A stretch of DNA of 64,000 nucleotides from the NCBI RefSeq assembly GCF_039542035.1, contig NZ_BAABHJ010000030.1, positions 100,084 through 164,083 of the forward strand, read 5' to 3'. Source of the DNA: Actinoallomurus liliacearum. GTDB taxonomy: Bacteria > Actinomycetota > Actinomycetes > Streptosporangiales > Streptosporangiaceae. Every line of letters starts with the position of its first letter. Positions within the stretch are counted from its first letter, which is position 1. The notes under the pieces were generated by a model. The model worked only from the letters and a program-made list of their open reading frames with translations. It searched no databases and was not told where the DNA came from. Shown piece by piece: positions 25,982-34,913 of the stretch. The translations under genes were made by a program, and so were the position numbers.

Positions 25982-27559
25982 TCAGGGATGGCGGGGCGCG
26001 CCGGCCGCTGCGGCCTGGGGAGCGCGCGGAGCCGGTACGGCGGAGCGGGAGAGGCGGTGCGCGCCGTCGGTGACGGTGAAGCTCGCGGTGACGGCGCTGG
26101 GCGCGTTCCGCTTCGTCACGTACGGCAGCGTGTGGAAGTCGGCCCGCAGTTCCGTGGGCGTCAGCCGGGCGGTGATGAAGCCGCGGCGCTGGTCGGCGTA
26201 GGCGATATGCGGGTTCTCGGCCAGTTCGACCGCGCGGGCGGCCGGGGCGTCGTAGCCGTCGCCGTCGCTCGTCACGGAGGTCGTCACCAGTTCGACGCCG
26301 ACCCGGCGGGAGTCGGGGTCGTCGAAGTCGGCGAGCAGGTCGCTGGCGTAGTGGCAGTGGATGTCGCCGGTCAGGACGACGGGGTTCCGGGCGCCCGAGG
26401 CGACGACGTCGCCCAGGACCCGGTCCCGTTCGGCGGTGTAGCCGTCCCAGGTGTCGAGGAGCACCTCTTTGCCCGGCCCGAGGTGGTAGTCGTGCTGGGC
26501 CATGAAGATCTGCTGGGCCAGCATGTTCCAGCGGGTACGGGACGCGCGCAGTCCGGCGGCGAGCCAGGCCCGCTGGGCCGCCCCGACCAGCACCCGGCCG
26601 GTGGCCAGGCGCGCGGCGCAGTCCGCGCGTACGCCGTCGTCACACGGCTGGTCGTCCCGGAACTGCCGGGTGTCCAGGACATGGAACGTCGTCAGGTCGC
26701 CCCAGGCAAGCCGCCGGTAGAGCCGCATGCCGGACCCGCGCGGCAGCGCGGAGCGGCGGAGCGGCAGGTGCTCGTAGTACGCGCGGTAGCCCGCCCTCTT
26801 GCGCTGGGCGAAGTCCGGCCGGCCCGACGTGCCCGGATGGACGCCCGCCCAGTTGTTCTCGATCTCGTGGTCGTCGTTCACGGCGATCCACGGGGCCAGG
26901 GCGTGCAGCGCGCGCAGGTCCGGATCGGTCTTGTACTGCGCGTGCCGGAGCCGGAACTCGGCGAGCGTCTGGCACCGGTGCTCGGTGTGCGAGCGGACGA
27001 TCGTTCCGGCCGAGTTCCTGTAGCCGCCCGGCGCGTACTCGTAGATGTAGTCCCCGAGGTGCAGGACGAGGTCGGGCTGCTGCTCGGCGAGACGCCGGTA
27101 CGCCGTGAAGTAGCCCTGCTCGTAGTTGGAACACGACACCACGCCGAACGCCAGGTCCGGCGTCGTGCCCGGAGCGGGCGCGGTCCGCGTCCGGCCGGTC
27201 GGCGAGAGGTGGCCACCGGTGCGGAACCGGTAGAAGTACTCCCGGCCCGGTTGCAGCCCGGCGGGCTCGACGTGCACGCTGTGCGCCCACGAGGGCCGCG
27301 CGGTGGCGGTCCCGGAGCGTACGACGCGGGTGAACCTCTCGTCCTCGGCGAGCTGCCACTCGACGGCGACGTCCCGGTCCGGCATGCCCCCGTGCCCGCC
27401 GTCGGCGAGCGGCCGGGGCGCCAGGCGGGTCCACAGGACGATGCCGTCGGCCGTGGGGTCGCCCGAGGCCACGCCCAGCGTGAACGGGTCACCCGTCCGC
27501 CGGGAGGCCAGCGGCAGCCCGGCCGTGCCGATCAGGAAGCTGCGACGTGTCAGATCCAC
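25982..27559 (-). CDS. phoD: PhoD-type alkaline phosphatase
   Basis: 525 aa with a Tat signal (LTRRSFLIGTAG). It then has an N-terminal Fn3-like domain (FTLGVASGDPTADGIVLWTRLAP) and a metallophosphatase domain with HLGDYIYEY, NDDHEIENNWAG and LTGDIHCHYASDLL, the Asp/Asn/His set for Fe3+ and Ca2+. It hydrolyses phosphate mono- and diesters outside the cell. Usually PHO-regulated; I see no clear PHO box. The GTG start abuts an inverted repeat (27559-27590). Confidence 0.93.
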   Translation of the reverse strand: MDLTRRSFLIGTAGLPLASRRTGDPFTLGVASGDPTADGIVLWTRLAPRPLADGGHGGMPDRDVAVEWQLAEDERFTRVVRSGTATARPSWAHSVHVEPAGLQPGREYFYRFRTGGHLSPTGRTRTAPAPGTTPDLAFGVVSCSNYEQGYFTAYRRLAEQQPDLVLHLGDYIYEYAPGGYRNSAGTIVRSHTEHRCQTLAEFRLRHAQYKTDPDLRALHALAPWIAVNDDHEIENNWAGVHPGTSGRPDFAQRKRAGYRAYYEHLPLRRSALPRGSGMRLYRRLAWGDLTTFHVLDTRQFRDDQPCDDGVRADCAARLATGRVLVGAAQRAWLAAGLRASRTRWNMLAQQIFMAQHDYHLGPGKEVLLDTWDGYTAERDRVLGDVVASGARNPVVLTGDIHCHYASDLLADFDDPDSRRVGVELVTTSVTSDGDGYDAPAARAVELAENPHIAYADQRRGFITARLTPTELRADFHTLPYVTKRNAPSAVTASFTVTDGAHRLSRSAVPAPRAPQAAAAGAPRHP

Positions 27560-27590
27560 GCCCTCAGTTCAGATCCCGCCGCTGAGGGCG
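27559..27590 (-). promoter_or_regulatory. Inverted repeat covering phoD ribosome site
   Basis: CGCCCTCAG and CTGAGGGCG are perfect 9-bp arms separated by 14 bp. In the phoD transcript the distal arm contains the likely ribosome site (GAGGG) and ends at the first base of the GTG start. It could fold to hide the site, or be a DNA operator. Confidence 0.4.
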
Positions 27591-27786
27591 GCGAGACGTG
27601 CCGCTGGCCGGGCGGACAACATCCGGTGGACGCCACATGACCCGGGTACCCACCTTTTTGTGGGTACTTGTCGGCTGGATCCGGTGGCCCGAAGCTTGGT
27701 CATGGACATTCCGCGCCGTCACGCCGGGCGGAAGCCATTTCGTCCGGCGTGACGGCCGAAAAAGAACATGGAGGGGTGGCGGTGCA

Positions 27787-28143
27787 TCAGGAGAGCGACC
27801 GGGACCCGGCCAGCTTCTCCAGGCGCCGGTGGCCCCAGTCGGACAGCGGCGTCAACGCCTCGGACAGGTCGCGGCCGAATTCGGTCAGGGAGTACACGGT
27901 CTTCAGGGGCCGTCCGTCGTGCACCTCACGGTGGACGAGACCGTCGGCCTCCATCTCCCGGAGCGTCTGAGTCAGCACCTTCTCGGTGAGGCCGGGCAAC
28001 TGCCGGCGCAATTCACCGGGACGGTGCGGACGCGATTCCAGCAGCCACAGCAGGATCGTCTTCCATTTGCCGTCGATCACGGCGATCGCGGCGGTGACTC
28101 CGCACACATTGGTGTCCTGCGCACGGCTGCGCGTCATCGTCAT
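27787..28143 (-). CDS. HxlR-family transcriptional regulator
   Basis: 118 aa winged-helix protein. CGVTAAIAVIDGKWKTILLWLL, RPGELRRQLPGLTEKVLTQTLREMEADGLV and a C-terminal YSLTEFGRDL are diagnostic of HxlR. The conserved Cys14 near the N-terminus can act as a thiol sensor in QorR/HypR-like members. Two ATG codons lie at 28143 and 28137; the second is better spaced from AGGGGG. Divergent from the imine reductase by about 30 bp and probably its repressor. Confidence 0.92.
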   Translation of the reverse strand: MTMTRSRAQDTNVCGVTAAIAVIDGKWKTILLWLLESRPHRPGELRRQLPGLTEKVLTQTLREMEADGLVHREVHDGRPLKTVYSLTEFGRDLSEALTPLSDWGHRRLEKLAGSRSLS

Positions 28144-28173
28144 CCCCCTATCGACCTGACCAGGAGTTCAATC

Positions 28174-29061
28174 ATGCCCTTCAATCCCGAACATTCTGCC
28201 GTCACCGTGCTCGGTCTCGGCCCGATGGGCCGGGCGCTGGCCGGCGCCTTTATCGACGCCGGGCTGCGCACGACGGTCTGGAACCGGACGGCGGGCAGGG
28301 ACCGGGAGCTGACCGGACGGGGCGCGGTCGGCGCCCCGTCACCCGAGACGGCGGTCGCCGCGAGCGGGCTGACCGTCATCTGCGTGGTCGACTACGACGC
28401 GGTGGACGCCATCCTGCGGCGCGACGCGGTCACCGACGCGCTGAAGGGGCGCACGGTCGTGAACCTGACCGCGGACACCCCCGATCGCGCACGGAAGACC
28501 GCGGCCTGGGCGGCCGAGCACGGCATCGGCTACCTCGACGGCGCGATCATGACACCGGCCACCACGATCGGGACGCCGGCCTCGGCGTTCATCCACAGCG
28601 GCCCGGGAGAGCTCTACCAGGAGCACCGGCCCGCGCTGGAGGCTCTGGGCGGCACGCACACCCACCTCGGCGAGGAGATCGGCCGGGCGGCCGCGTACGA
28701 CATCGCGTTGCTCGACATCTTCTGGACGACGATGGCGGGCTACGCGCACGCGCTGGCGGTGGCGCGGGCGGAGGGGGTGACCGCGGGAGAGCTGGCGCCG
28801 TTCGCGATGGGCATCGGCGCGTTCCTCCCGCCGCTCTTCGAGAAGTTCGCGCATGACGTGGACAGCGGCGGCTTCTCCGGCGAGATCAACCCGATCACGT
28901 CGGCGGCGTCGTCCATCGCCCACATCGTGCACACGTCCGAGGCCCACGGCATCGAGGCCGGCGTGATGCGCACGGTCCAGGACCTGGCGCGCCGCGTGAT
29001 CGACCAGGGCCATGGCGCGGACGGGTTCATCAGGATCACCGAGCTGCTGAATCCGCGCTAG
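28174..29061 (+). CDS. Imine reductase-like NAD(P)-dependent dehydrogenase
   Basis: 295 aa. AVTVLGLGPMGRALAGAFIDAG is a Rossmann nucleotide site, with WNRT downstream that fits NADPH. The C-terminal helical domain carries DIALLDIFWTTMAGYAHALA, where imine reductases place the catalytic Asp or Tyr. The protein belongs to the 6-phosphogluconate dehydrogenase superfamily, nearest to the imine reductase branch. CAGGAG lies seven bases before ATG 28174. Divergent from an HxlR regulator, which suggests induction by an electrophilic or iminium-like compound. Confidence 0.87.
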   Translation: MPFNPEHSAVTVLGLGPMGRALAGAFIDAGLRTTVWNRTAGRDRELTGRGAVGAPSPETAVAASGLTVICVVDYDAVDAILRRDAVTDALKGRTVVNLTADTPDRARKTAAWAAEHGIGYLDGAIMTPATTIGTPASAFIHSGPGELYQEHRPALEALGGTHTHLGEEIGRAAAYDIALLDIFWTTMAGYAHALAVARAEGVTAGELAPFAMGIGAFLPPLFEKFAHDVDSGGFSGEINPITSAASSIAHIVHTSEAHGIEAGVMRTVQDLARRVIDQGHGADGFIRITELLNPR

Positions 29062-29141
29062 GGCGTATCCGACGAATCCGCTGTCCGGCTGTGCGTCGCT
29101 CGCTACGGACAAGATCCACCGGAAACCCCTGGGCGAGCGGG

Positions 29142-30851
29142 TCAGCCGGTGGCGAGCCGCTCGTGGGTCTGCCAGGACGACGTGAGGTTCTTGCCCGAGC
29201 GGCGGCAGCGGCCGGCGTTCAGCTGGACCCAGTCCTCGGTCCGTTTCGTCTTGGCCCCGAACCGGACGGTCGGCCCGTTGTCGACGGGCTGCACGCCGCC
29301 GCCCTTGGACGAGATCAGCGCGGTGCTGATGAAGCCGCCCGCCGACCCCGTCAGGTGGCCGCGCAGCTGCGCGCAGACCTCCCAGCCGTCCTTCGGCGCC
29401 GTGTCGGCCAGGACGAACGTCCCGGAGTAGACCGTCCGGCAGACCGAGCCCCTGAATATCACCGTTCCGGCGCCGGGCAGGCCGTACGTGCGCGTGTAGT
29501 CGCGGCAGCCCGGCGCCTTCGGGCCGGCGGAGCTCTTCTTCTTCCTGGTGGGGGTCGGCGTCGGGGTTCGGCCCTGGTGCAGAGCGTCGTCCGGGGAGGT
29601 GCTCGCCGAGGACGACGGCTGCGATGACGGCGTCGCGGCGACGGCCACCGTCTTCCCGGGGCTCGCGGAGCCCCCGCCGTCGGGCCACAGCACCACGGCG
29701 AGGAGGAGCGCCACCAGGGCCGTCGCGGCGCCGGCGCCGACCGCCCAGCGGGCCGCCGAACGCCGGGGCGCGGGTGGCGCGGCGGCGCGGGAGGCGGTGC
29801 CGGCCCCGCTGGTCGTGCCGGGGCGGGACGCCGGGTCCGTCCCGCTCGGCATGGTGGGGGTCGTGCCGGGCGGCGCGGCGGCGGATGATCCCGGGTCGGT
29901 CCCGCTCGGCATGGCCGGGGTGGCGCCGGGGCGGGACGCCGGGTCCGTCCCGCTCGGCATGGCCGGGGTCGTGTCGGCGCGCTCGCCGGTCGGGCCCGGC
30001 ACCGGGGGCCCGAACGAGGACGGGACCGTCAGCGCGTCGACGGGTTCCTGCCCGAGCAGCGCGGCCTGGGCCTGCTGGGCGGTGGGCCGGCGTGCCGAGT
30101 CCTTGGCCAGACACGCGGCGACGACGGAGCGCAGCGGCTCCGGCAACGGGTCGAGGTCCGCGTCGCCGCGCACGATGCGCTCCATGACCCTGGGCACCGA
30201 GTCGTTGCCGAACGGCGGACGGCCGGTCGCGGCGAACAGGATCGTGGAGCCCCAGGCGAACATGTCGACCGGCGGGCCGATCTCGCCGCCCGCGATCTGC
30301 TCCGGTGCCATGTACGCGGGTGTGCCGAGGTTGTTGCTCTCATTGCTGCGGGTGGTCCCGAGGGCGCGGGCGATGCCGAAGTCGATCACCCGTGGCCCGT
30401 CCACGCCGAGCAGGACGTTCTGCGGGTTGAAATCGCGGTGCACGATCCCGGCCTTGTGGATCGCGGCGAGGGCGGTCAGCGTGCTGATCGCCAGCCGTTC
30501 CAGCGCGCCGCCCGACCGGGGGCCCTCGGTGAGGATCTGCGACCGCAGCGATCGGCCCTCGACGTACTCGCTGACGATGTACGGCTGGTCCCCGGCGAGG
30601 TCCGCGTCGAGGACCTGCGCGGTGCAGAACCGCGCGACCTTCTTGGCGGCGTCCAGCTCCCGGACGAACCGGTCGCGCGCGTCCGGATGCGCCGCCGTGC
30701 GGGCGTGCAGAAGCTTGATCGCCACGTGGGTGTCGGCGTCGTCCCGGCCGAGGTAGACGACTCCCTGCGTGCCCTCACCGAGGCGCCCCACGAGCCGGTA
30801 CGCCCCGAGCCGCGTGGGATCTCCCGGCCGCAGCGGATGACCCTCGGGCAT
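29142..30851 (-). CDS. Membrane-anchored Ser/Thr protein kinase with catalytic-loop change
   Basis: 569 aa. The kinase domain (about 18-265) has glycine loop GEGTQGVV, VAIK lysine near residue 46, catalytic HRDFNPQNVL (D140), DFG (157-159) and APE. The catalytic-loop Lys usual in HRDxKPxN is Asn142 here. A proline-rich linker (about 270-365) contains three TPxMPSGTDP repeats. A membrane helix (about 371-389) precedes an extracellular domain with paired Cys (PGCRDYTR, GSVCRT, WEVCAQL, AGRCRRSG). It probably signals from the cell surface; substrates unknown. Confidence 0.92.
   Translation of the reverse strand: MPEGHPLRPGDPTRLGAYRLVGRLGEGTQGVVYLGRDDADTHVAIKLLHARTAAHPDARDRFVRELDAAKKVARFCTAQVLDADLAGDQPYIVSEYVEGRSLRSQILTEGPRSGGALERLAISTLTALAAIHKAGIVHRDFNPQNVLLGVDGPRVIDFGIARALGTTRSNESNNLGTPAYMAPEQIAGGEIGPPVDMFAWGSTILFAATGRPPFGNDSVPRVMERIVRGDADLDPLPEPLRSVVAACLAKDSARRPTAQQAQAALLGQEPVDALTVPSSFGPPVPGPTGERADTTPAMPSGTDPASRPGATPAMPSGTDPGSSAAAPPGTTPTMPSGTDPASRPGTTSGAGTASRAAAPPAPRRSAARWAVGAGAATALVALLLAVVLWPDGGGSASPGKTVAVAATPSSQPSSSASTSPDDALHQGRTPTPTPTRKKKSSAGPKAPGCRDYTRTYGLPGAGTVIFRGSVCRTVYSGTFVLADTAPKDGWEVCAQLRGHLTGSAGGFISTALISSKGGGVQPVDNGPTVRFGAKTKRTEDWVQLNAGRCRRSGKNLTSSWQTHERLATG
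29814..29975 (-). repeat. 48-bp-type repeats in kinase linker
   Basis: Three imperfect copies encode TPAMPSGTDPASRPG-like units. The first and third are nearly identical at the DNA level, pointing to recent tandem duplication in the juxtamembrane linker. Confidence 0.6.
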
Positions 30852-30987
30852 CTGGTCGTCCTCCCGGTCTTACCGTCGGTCACGCGAGAGGTAACCATAG
30901 CGCCGGTCACGCCGGCCGACACTCCGATGGGCCGAGCCACGGGGCTTCGGCGGTCGGCTCGTGGCGCGGCCGCAGGCTTCCGGCGGC

Positions 30988-31755
30988 TCAGCTCGTGGCG
31001 CGGCCGAGGGCGTACTGGTACAGATGCTCCTGCTGGATGGAGCCGTCGGCCCGCTGCATGGTCGCGAAGTTGGCGATGAAGATCTCGTGCGCCGCGTCGA
31101 CGCCCATGACGTCGATCGCCCGCTCGACGTTCGGCGAGGTCGTCATGGACTCCCAGGCGCTGTCCAGGGAGGCGAAGTCGTGCCGGTGGTTGACCTCCGC
31201 GCTGGCGAAGACGTCGAGTCCCGCCTCCACCATGACCTCGCGCAGCCGGTACAGGTCGTGCACGGGCGGGCCGTCCGTGGGCGGCGTGGGCACCCGGCCC
31301 CGTACGGCGCTGAGGAAGGCGCTCGCCTCGCGGCCCGCCCAGTTGTGCCACAGGCCGATGGCGACCACGCCACCTGGCCGGGTGACCCGGGCCAGCTCCG
31401 CGATGGCCGCCGCGGGCGACCTGGCGTACTGGATGGCATCGAATGCCATCACCTGGTCGAAGCAGCCCCGGTCATAGGGCAGCTCGGTGACCTCCGCGGC
31501 GCGCAGGTCCGCGTCCGGCAGCCGGTCCCGGGCGTACGACAGCAGGTCCGGCGCGGGGTCGAGTCCGGCGAGGTCCGCACCGGTGAACGCCGCGAGGCCC
31601 AGCGCCGTACCGGTTCCGCAGCCCACGTGCAGCAGGCGGGTGCCGGGTTGCGGTCCCAGCGCCGCGAGCGTCGCGGCGTACAGGGGGCGGACCTGCTCCT
31701 CACGCACGCGCGTGCAGGGGGTACCGCGCTGCTGACGGACCTGCACGGTCCCCAT
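30988..31755 (-). CDS. Class I SAM-dependent methyltransferase
   Basis: 255 aa from ATG 31755 (GGAGG eight bases upstream). Motif I is RLLHVGCGTGTALGLA, followed by the acidic LDPAPDLL and FDQVMAFDAIQYA. These define a UbiE/COQ5-like methyltransferase (Methyltransf_11). The acceptor is unknown. It is divergent from the large LuxR-type regulator across a 121-bp AT-rich promoter region, so they may be co-regulated. Confidence 0.88.
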   Translation of the reverse strand: MGTVQVRQQRGTPCTRVREEQVRPLYAATLAALGPQPGTRLLHVGCGTGTALGLAAFTGADLAGLDPAPDLLSYARDRLPDADLRAAEVTELPYDRGCFDQVMAFDAIQYARSPAAAIAELARVTRPGGVVAIGLWHNWAGREASAFLSAVRGRVPTPPTDGPPVHDLYRLREVMVEAGLDVFASAEVNHRHDFASLDSAWESMTTSPNVERAIDVMGVDAAHEIFIANFATMQRADGSIQQEHLYQYALGRATS

Positions 31756-31794
31756 CGTCGCGTCCTCCGTGTCGACTGCCGATGACCCCATGGT

Positions 31795-31876
31795 CATGAT
31801 CGGGTTTATCGAGTGCATCAGCATAATTGCTTACTTTTCAACTACATGTACGGCTTATCTACTACATACTCGCCAT
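31795..31876. promoter_or_regulatory. AT-rich divergent promoter region
   Basis: This stretch is far more AT-rich than its surroundings (for example TAATTGCTTACTTTTCAACTACATG). It contains the direct repeat ACTACATGTACGG / ACTACATACTCGC. It must hold the promoters of the methyltransferase and LAL genes. The LAL GTG follows immediately with no ribosome site, consistent with leaderless mRNA. Confidence 0.45.
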
Positions 31877-34744
31877 GTGACAAGGCGGGTTTCGTGTCCC
31901 ACGCTCATCGGCCGTGCCGCCGAGCTCGACCGACTCGACGCCGCCCTGACCCAGGCGCAGGGCGGTTCGTCCGTCCTGCTCTTCGTCTCAGGGGACGCCG
32001 GGATCGGCAAGTCTCGGCTGGTCACGACCTTTACCGACCGCGCGCGGTGGCGTGACGCGCTGGTCTTCACGGGCGGCTGCCTCGACCTGGCCGAGGGGGC
32101 CGCGCCGTACGCGCCGTTCGTCGCCGCGCTCCGGCCGCTGGCCGAGGAGCTCACGGCCGAAGAGCTGTCGCACGTCCTCGGCGACGCGCCACGCGAGCTC
32201 GGCGCCCTGCTGCCCGAGCTCTGCGGACGGCCGCCGACCCGCCGGGACGGCGCGGAACGCGGACGGCTGTACGAACTCGCCCTGGGCCTGTTCCAGCGGA
32301 TGGCCGCGTTGCGCCCGGCCGTCCTGGTCCTGGAGGACCTGCACTGGATCGACCCGGCCTCCGCCGACCTGCTGTCGCTGCTCGGCACGAACCTGCGCCG
32401 CTCCGGTCTGGTCGTCGTCGGGACGTACCGCAGCGACGAGGTGGTGCGCGGCCACCCCCTGCACGGCACCGTGCTGGAGCTGGAGCGCTCGGGAAACGCC
32501 GAGCGCATCGAGCTCAGCAACCTGTCCCGGGACGAGGTGGCCGCCCAGGTGGCCGGCATCCTCGGGACCCGTCCCGCCACCCGCCAGGTCGGCACGCTGT
32601 TCGACCGGTCGGAGGGGAACCCGTTCTTCGTCGAGGAGCTGGTCGCGGCCGGTCCGACCACCAGGGAGCTGCCCGCCAGCCTCCGCGAGGTGCTCCTGAC
32701 CCGCGTCGAACGTCTCGCCCCGGAGACCCGGCGGGTCCTGCGCGCCGTCGCCACCATCGGCCGGGTCGGCGATGAGGAGCTGATCGCCGCGGTGACCGAC
32801 CTGCCATCCGAGGCGCTGAACGACGCGCTGCACGAGGCGGTCGCCCACCGGCTGCTCGTCGTCACGGACGATGGATATGACGTACGGCACGCGCTGCTGC
32901 GCGAGGCGCTGCACACCGAACTGCTGCCCGGCGAACGCAGCCGGCTGCACGTCGCCGTCGCGACGGCCCTGGAGAAGCGGGGCCCGTCCGCCGAGCTCGC
33001 CCGCCACTGGCATGCCGCCGGCGACGCGGAACGGGCGCTCACCGGCTTCGTGGCGGCCGCCGCGGCCGCGGCGGCCGGCTACGCCTGGGCCATCGCCCTG
33101 GCGCACTACGAGCGCGCCATCCGCCTGTGGCCGGAGGTGCCCGACGCCGAGTCCCGCGCCGGGATGCCGCACGCCGAACTGCTGGGCCGCGCCGCCGAGG
33201 TCGCGACGGCGGCGGGGGAGGTGGACCAGGCGGCCCGCCTCGTCGAGGAGGCCATGACCGAGGTCGACCCGGCGGCCGCGCCGACACGCGCGGCGAGCCT
33301 GTGGACGCTGATGGGGCGGGTCCGCTGGATGGCCGGGGACATGGCGGCCGCCTGCGAGGCGTACGACCGGGCGATCGCGCTGCTGCCCACCGAGGCGTCG
33401 GCCCGCGAACGCGCCCGGGTCCGCGGGCTGCAGGGGCACGCGCTGATGATCCAGTGCCACTTCCGCGAGTCCGTGGCGTCCTGCCGCGAGGCGATCGAGG
33501 TCGCCACCGCCGTCGGCGCCCGCGACATCGAAGGGCACGCCCGCAACACCATGGGCGTCAGTCTCGCCATGCTCGGTGAGATGACCGCCGGCCTCGCCGA
33601 GCTCGCCGAGGCCCTGCGCAGCGCCAAGGAGCGCGAGGACGCCTGGGAGCTCGGCCGCGCGTACGTCAACTACACCGAAGCGCTGCTGTGGGCGGGGGAC
33701 TGGGCGAAGGCCGCGGAGCTCGGCATGGAGGGCGTGGGCACCTGCCGGCGCCTCGGGTACGGCCGGACGACCTGCATGTGCGCCGCCGGCAACACGCTCG
33801 CCGCGCTGATCCGGCTGGGCCGCTGGTCCGACGCGAACCGGCTCGTCGACGAGGTCATGGACATCGATGCGCCGCCGTGGCAGCGCTGGGGTGTCACGCT
33901 CGCCATGGCCGAGCTGCAGCTGCGCCGGGGCGACGCCGACGGCGCGCGGCGTCACCTCGCCACCCTCGCCGAGACCGTCGGCCGGACCGACGACCTGGAC
34001 CTGGCCAGCGCCTACCACGCCTGCCGGGCGCGCCTGGCGATCCTGGAGCACGACCCGATGGCCGCGCGGAGCCACGTACGGGCGGGGCTCGACGTCATCC
34101 GCGGCAGCGAGTTCACCCGGATCGGGCCGGAGCTGTGCGCGTCGGGGATCCGGGTGGAGGCGGGGCTGTACGGCGACCCGACGCCGCTCCTGGAGGAGTG
34201 CCGGGCAACGCTCGCGGCGATGCCCAGGATGCCCGAGTCGGAGGCGTACGGCCTGCAGGCCGAGGCGGAGGCGACTCGGCTGACGGGCCCGGATCCGGTC
34301 CTCTGGCGCTCCGTGATCGCCCTCTGGGACGACCTCGGCGAGATCTACCGCGCGGCGTACTGCCGGATCCGTGAGGCCGAGGCGATCCTCGCCGTCCGCG
34401 GTCCGCGCGAGGCCGCGGTGAAGGCGCTGCGGACGGCGTGGGCGGCCGCCGACGCCCTCGGCGCCGGCGCCCTGCGGCCGGAGATCGAGGACCTGGCCCG
34501 GCGGGCGCGGCTCGACCTCGTCCCGGCGGAGGAGCCCGACCCCGCGGAGGAGACGGTGCCGGGGCTCACCGCGCGGGAGGTCGAGGTGCTCGCGCTGCTG
34601 AGCAGCGGGCGGACCAACCGGCAGATCGCCGAGACGCTGTTCATCAGTGAACGGACGGTCGGCGTCCACGTCTCCCGGATCCTGCACAAGCTCGGCGTGC
34701 CCAACCGCGGCGCCGCCGCCCATCTCTTCCGCGCGTCGAACTGA
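31877..34744 (+). CDS. LAL-type LuxR-family ATP-binding regulator
   Basis: 955 aa from GTG 31877. The N-terminal AAA+/NTPase domain has Walker A GDAGIGKS and Walker B VLVLEDLHWIDPAS. A long TPR-like helical region (about 380-870) follows, and the C-terminus is a LuxR helix-turn-helix (LTAREVEVLALLSSGRTNRQIAE to TVGVHVSRILHKLGV). Proteins of this large MalT-like class activate sugar-use or antibiotic genes on binding an inducer. No ribosome site is visible. Upstream in-frame codons at 31769 exist but would extend through the AT-rich promoter. Confidence 0.92.
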   Translation: MTRRVSCPTLIGRAAELDRLDAALTQAQGGSSVLLFVSGDAGIGKSRLVTTFTDRARWRDALVFTGGCLDLAEGAAPYAPFVAALRPLAEELTAEELSHVLGDAPRELGALLPELCGRPPTRRDGAERGRLYELALGLFQRMAALRPAVLVLEDLHWIDPASADLLSLLGTNLRRSGLVVVGTYRSDEVVRGHPLHGTVLELERSGNAERIELSNLSRDEVAAQVAGILGTRPATRQVGTLFDRSEGNPFFVEELVAAGPTTRELPASLREVLLTRVERLAPETRRVLRAVATIGRVGDEELIAAVTDLPSEALNDALHEAVAHRLLVVTDDGYDVRHALLREALHTELLPGERSRLHVAVATALEKRGPSAELARHWHAAGDAERALTGFVAAAAAAAAGYAWAIALAHYERAIRLWPEVPDAESRAGMPHAELLGRAAEVATAAGEVDQAARLVEEAMTEVDPAAAPTRAASLWTLMGRVRWMAGDMAAACEAYDRAIALLPTEASARERARVRGLQGHALMIQCHFRESVASCREAIEVATAVGARDIEGHARNTMGVSLAMLGEMTAGLAELAEALRSAKEREDAWELGRAYVNYTEALLWAGDWAKAAELGMEGVGTCRRLGYGRTTCMCAAGNTLAALIRLGRWSDANRLVDEVMDIDAPPWQRWGVTLAMAELQLRRGDADGARRHLATLAETVGRTDDLDLASAYHACRARLAILEHDPMAARSHVRAGLDVIRGSEFTRIGPELCASGIRVEAGLYGDPTPLLEECRATLAAMPRMPESEAYGLQAEAEATRLTGPDPVLWRSVIALWDDLGEIYRAAYCRIREAEAILAVRGPREAAVKALRTAWAAADALGAGALRPEIEDLARRARLDLVPAEEPDPAEETVPGLTAREVEVLALLSSGRTNRQIAETLFISERTVGVHVSRILHKLGVPNRGAAAHLFRASN

Positions 34745-34769
34745 CGGCGGCCGGCACGACCGACGATCA

Positions 34770-34913
34770 GTGCTCGGGAGCGACCGACCGGAAACCGGAA
34801 GCGAAGGATCAGAACTTCGGAGCGAAGGATCAGAGCTTCGGAGCGAACGATCAGAGTTTCGGGGCGAGCGATCGAAGCTCGGGAGTGAATGATCAGAGCT
34901 TGGGAGTGAACGA
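34770..34913 (-). repeat. 21-bp tandem repeat reiterating the end of the adjacent gene
   Basis: On the minus strand seven 21-bp units follow one another. The first encodes the C-terminal G-S-F-T-P-K-L of the 34893-35261 gene. The next units lie after the stop and, in the same frame, read stop-SFTPEL, RSLAPKL, stop-SFAPKL, stop-SFAPKF, stop-SFASGF, RSVAPEH. Unit length is an exact multiple of three. Confidence 0.8.

Noticed and set aside
29062..29141. Possible insertion-sequence end
   Set aside because: Only a 6-bp inverted match (TGTCCG/CGGACA) is present; no transposase or target duplication.
31988..34723. 911-codon minus-strand frame
   Set aside because: Antisense of the LAL regulator, whose Walker and LuxR motifs are clear on the plus strand; the antisense has no motif.
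34770..34913. Possible CRISPR array
   Set aside because: Units are contiguous 21-mers without spacers and drift gradually; they are a tandem duplication of a gene end.
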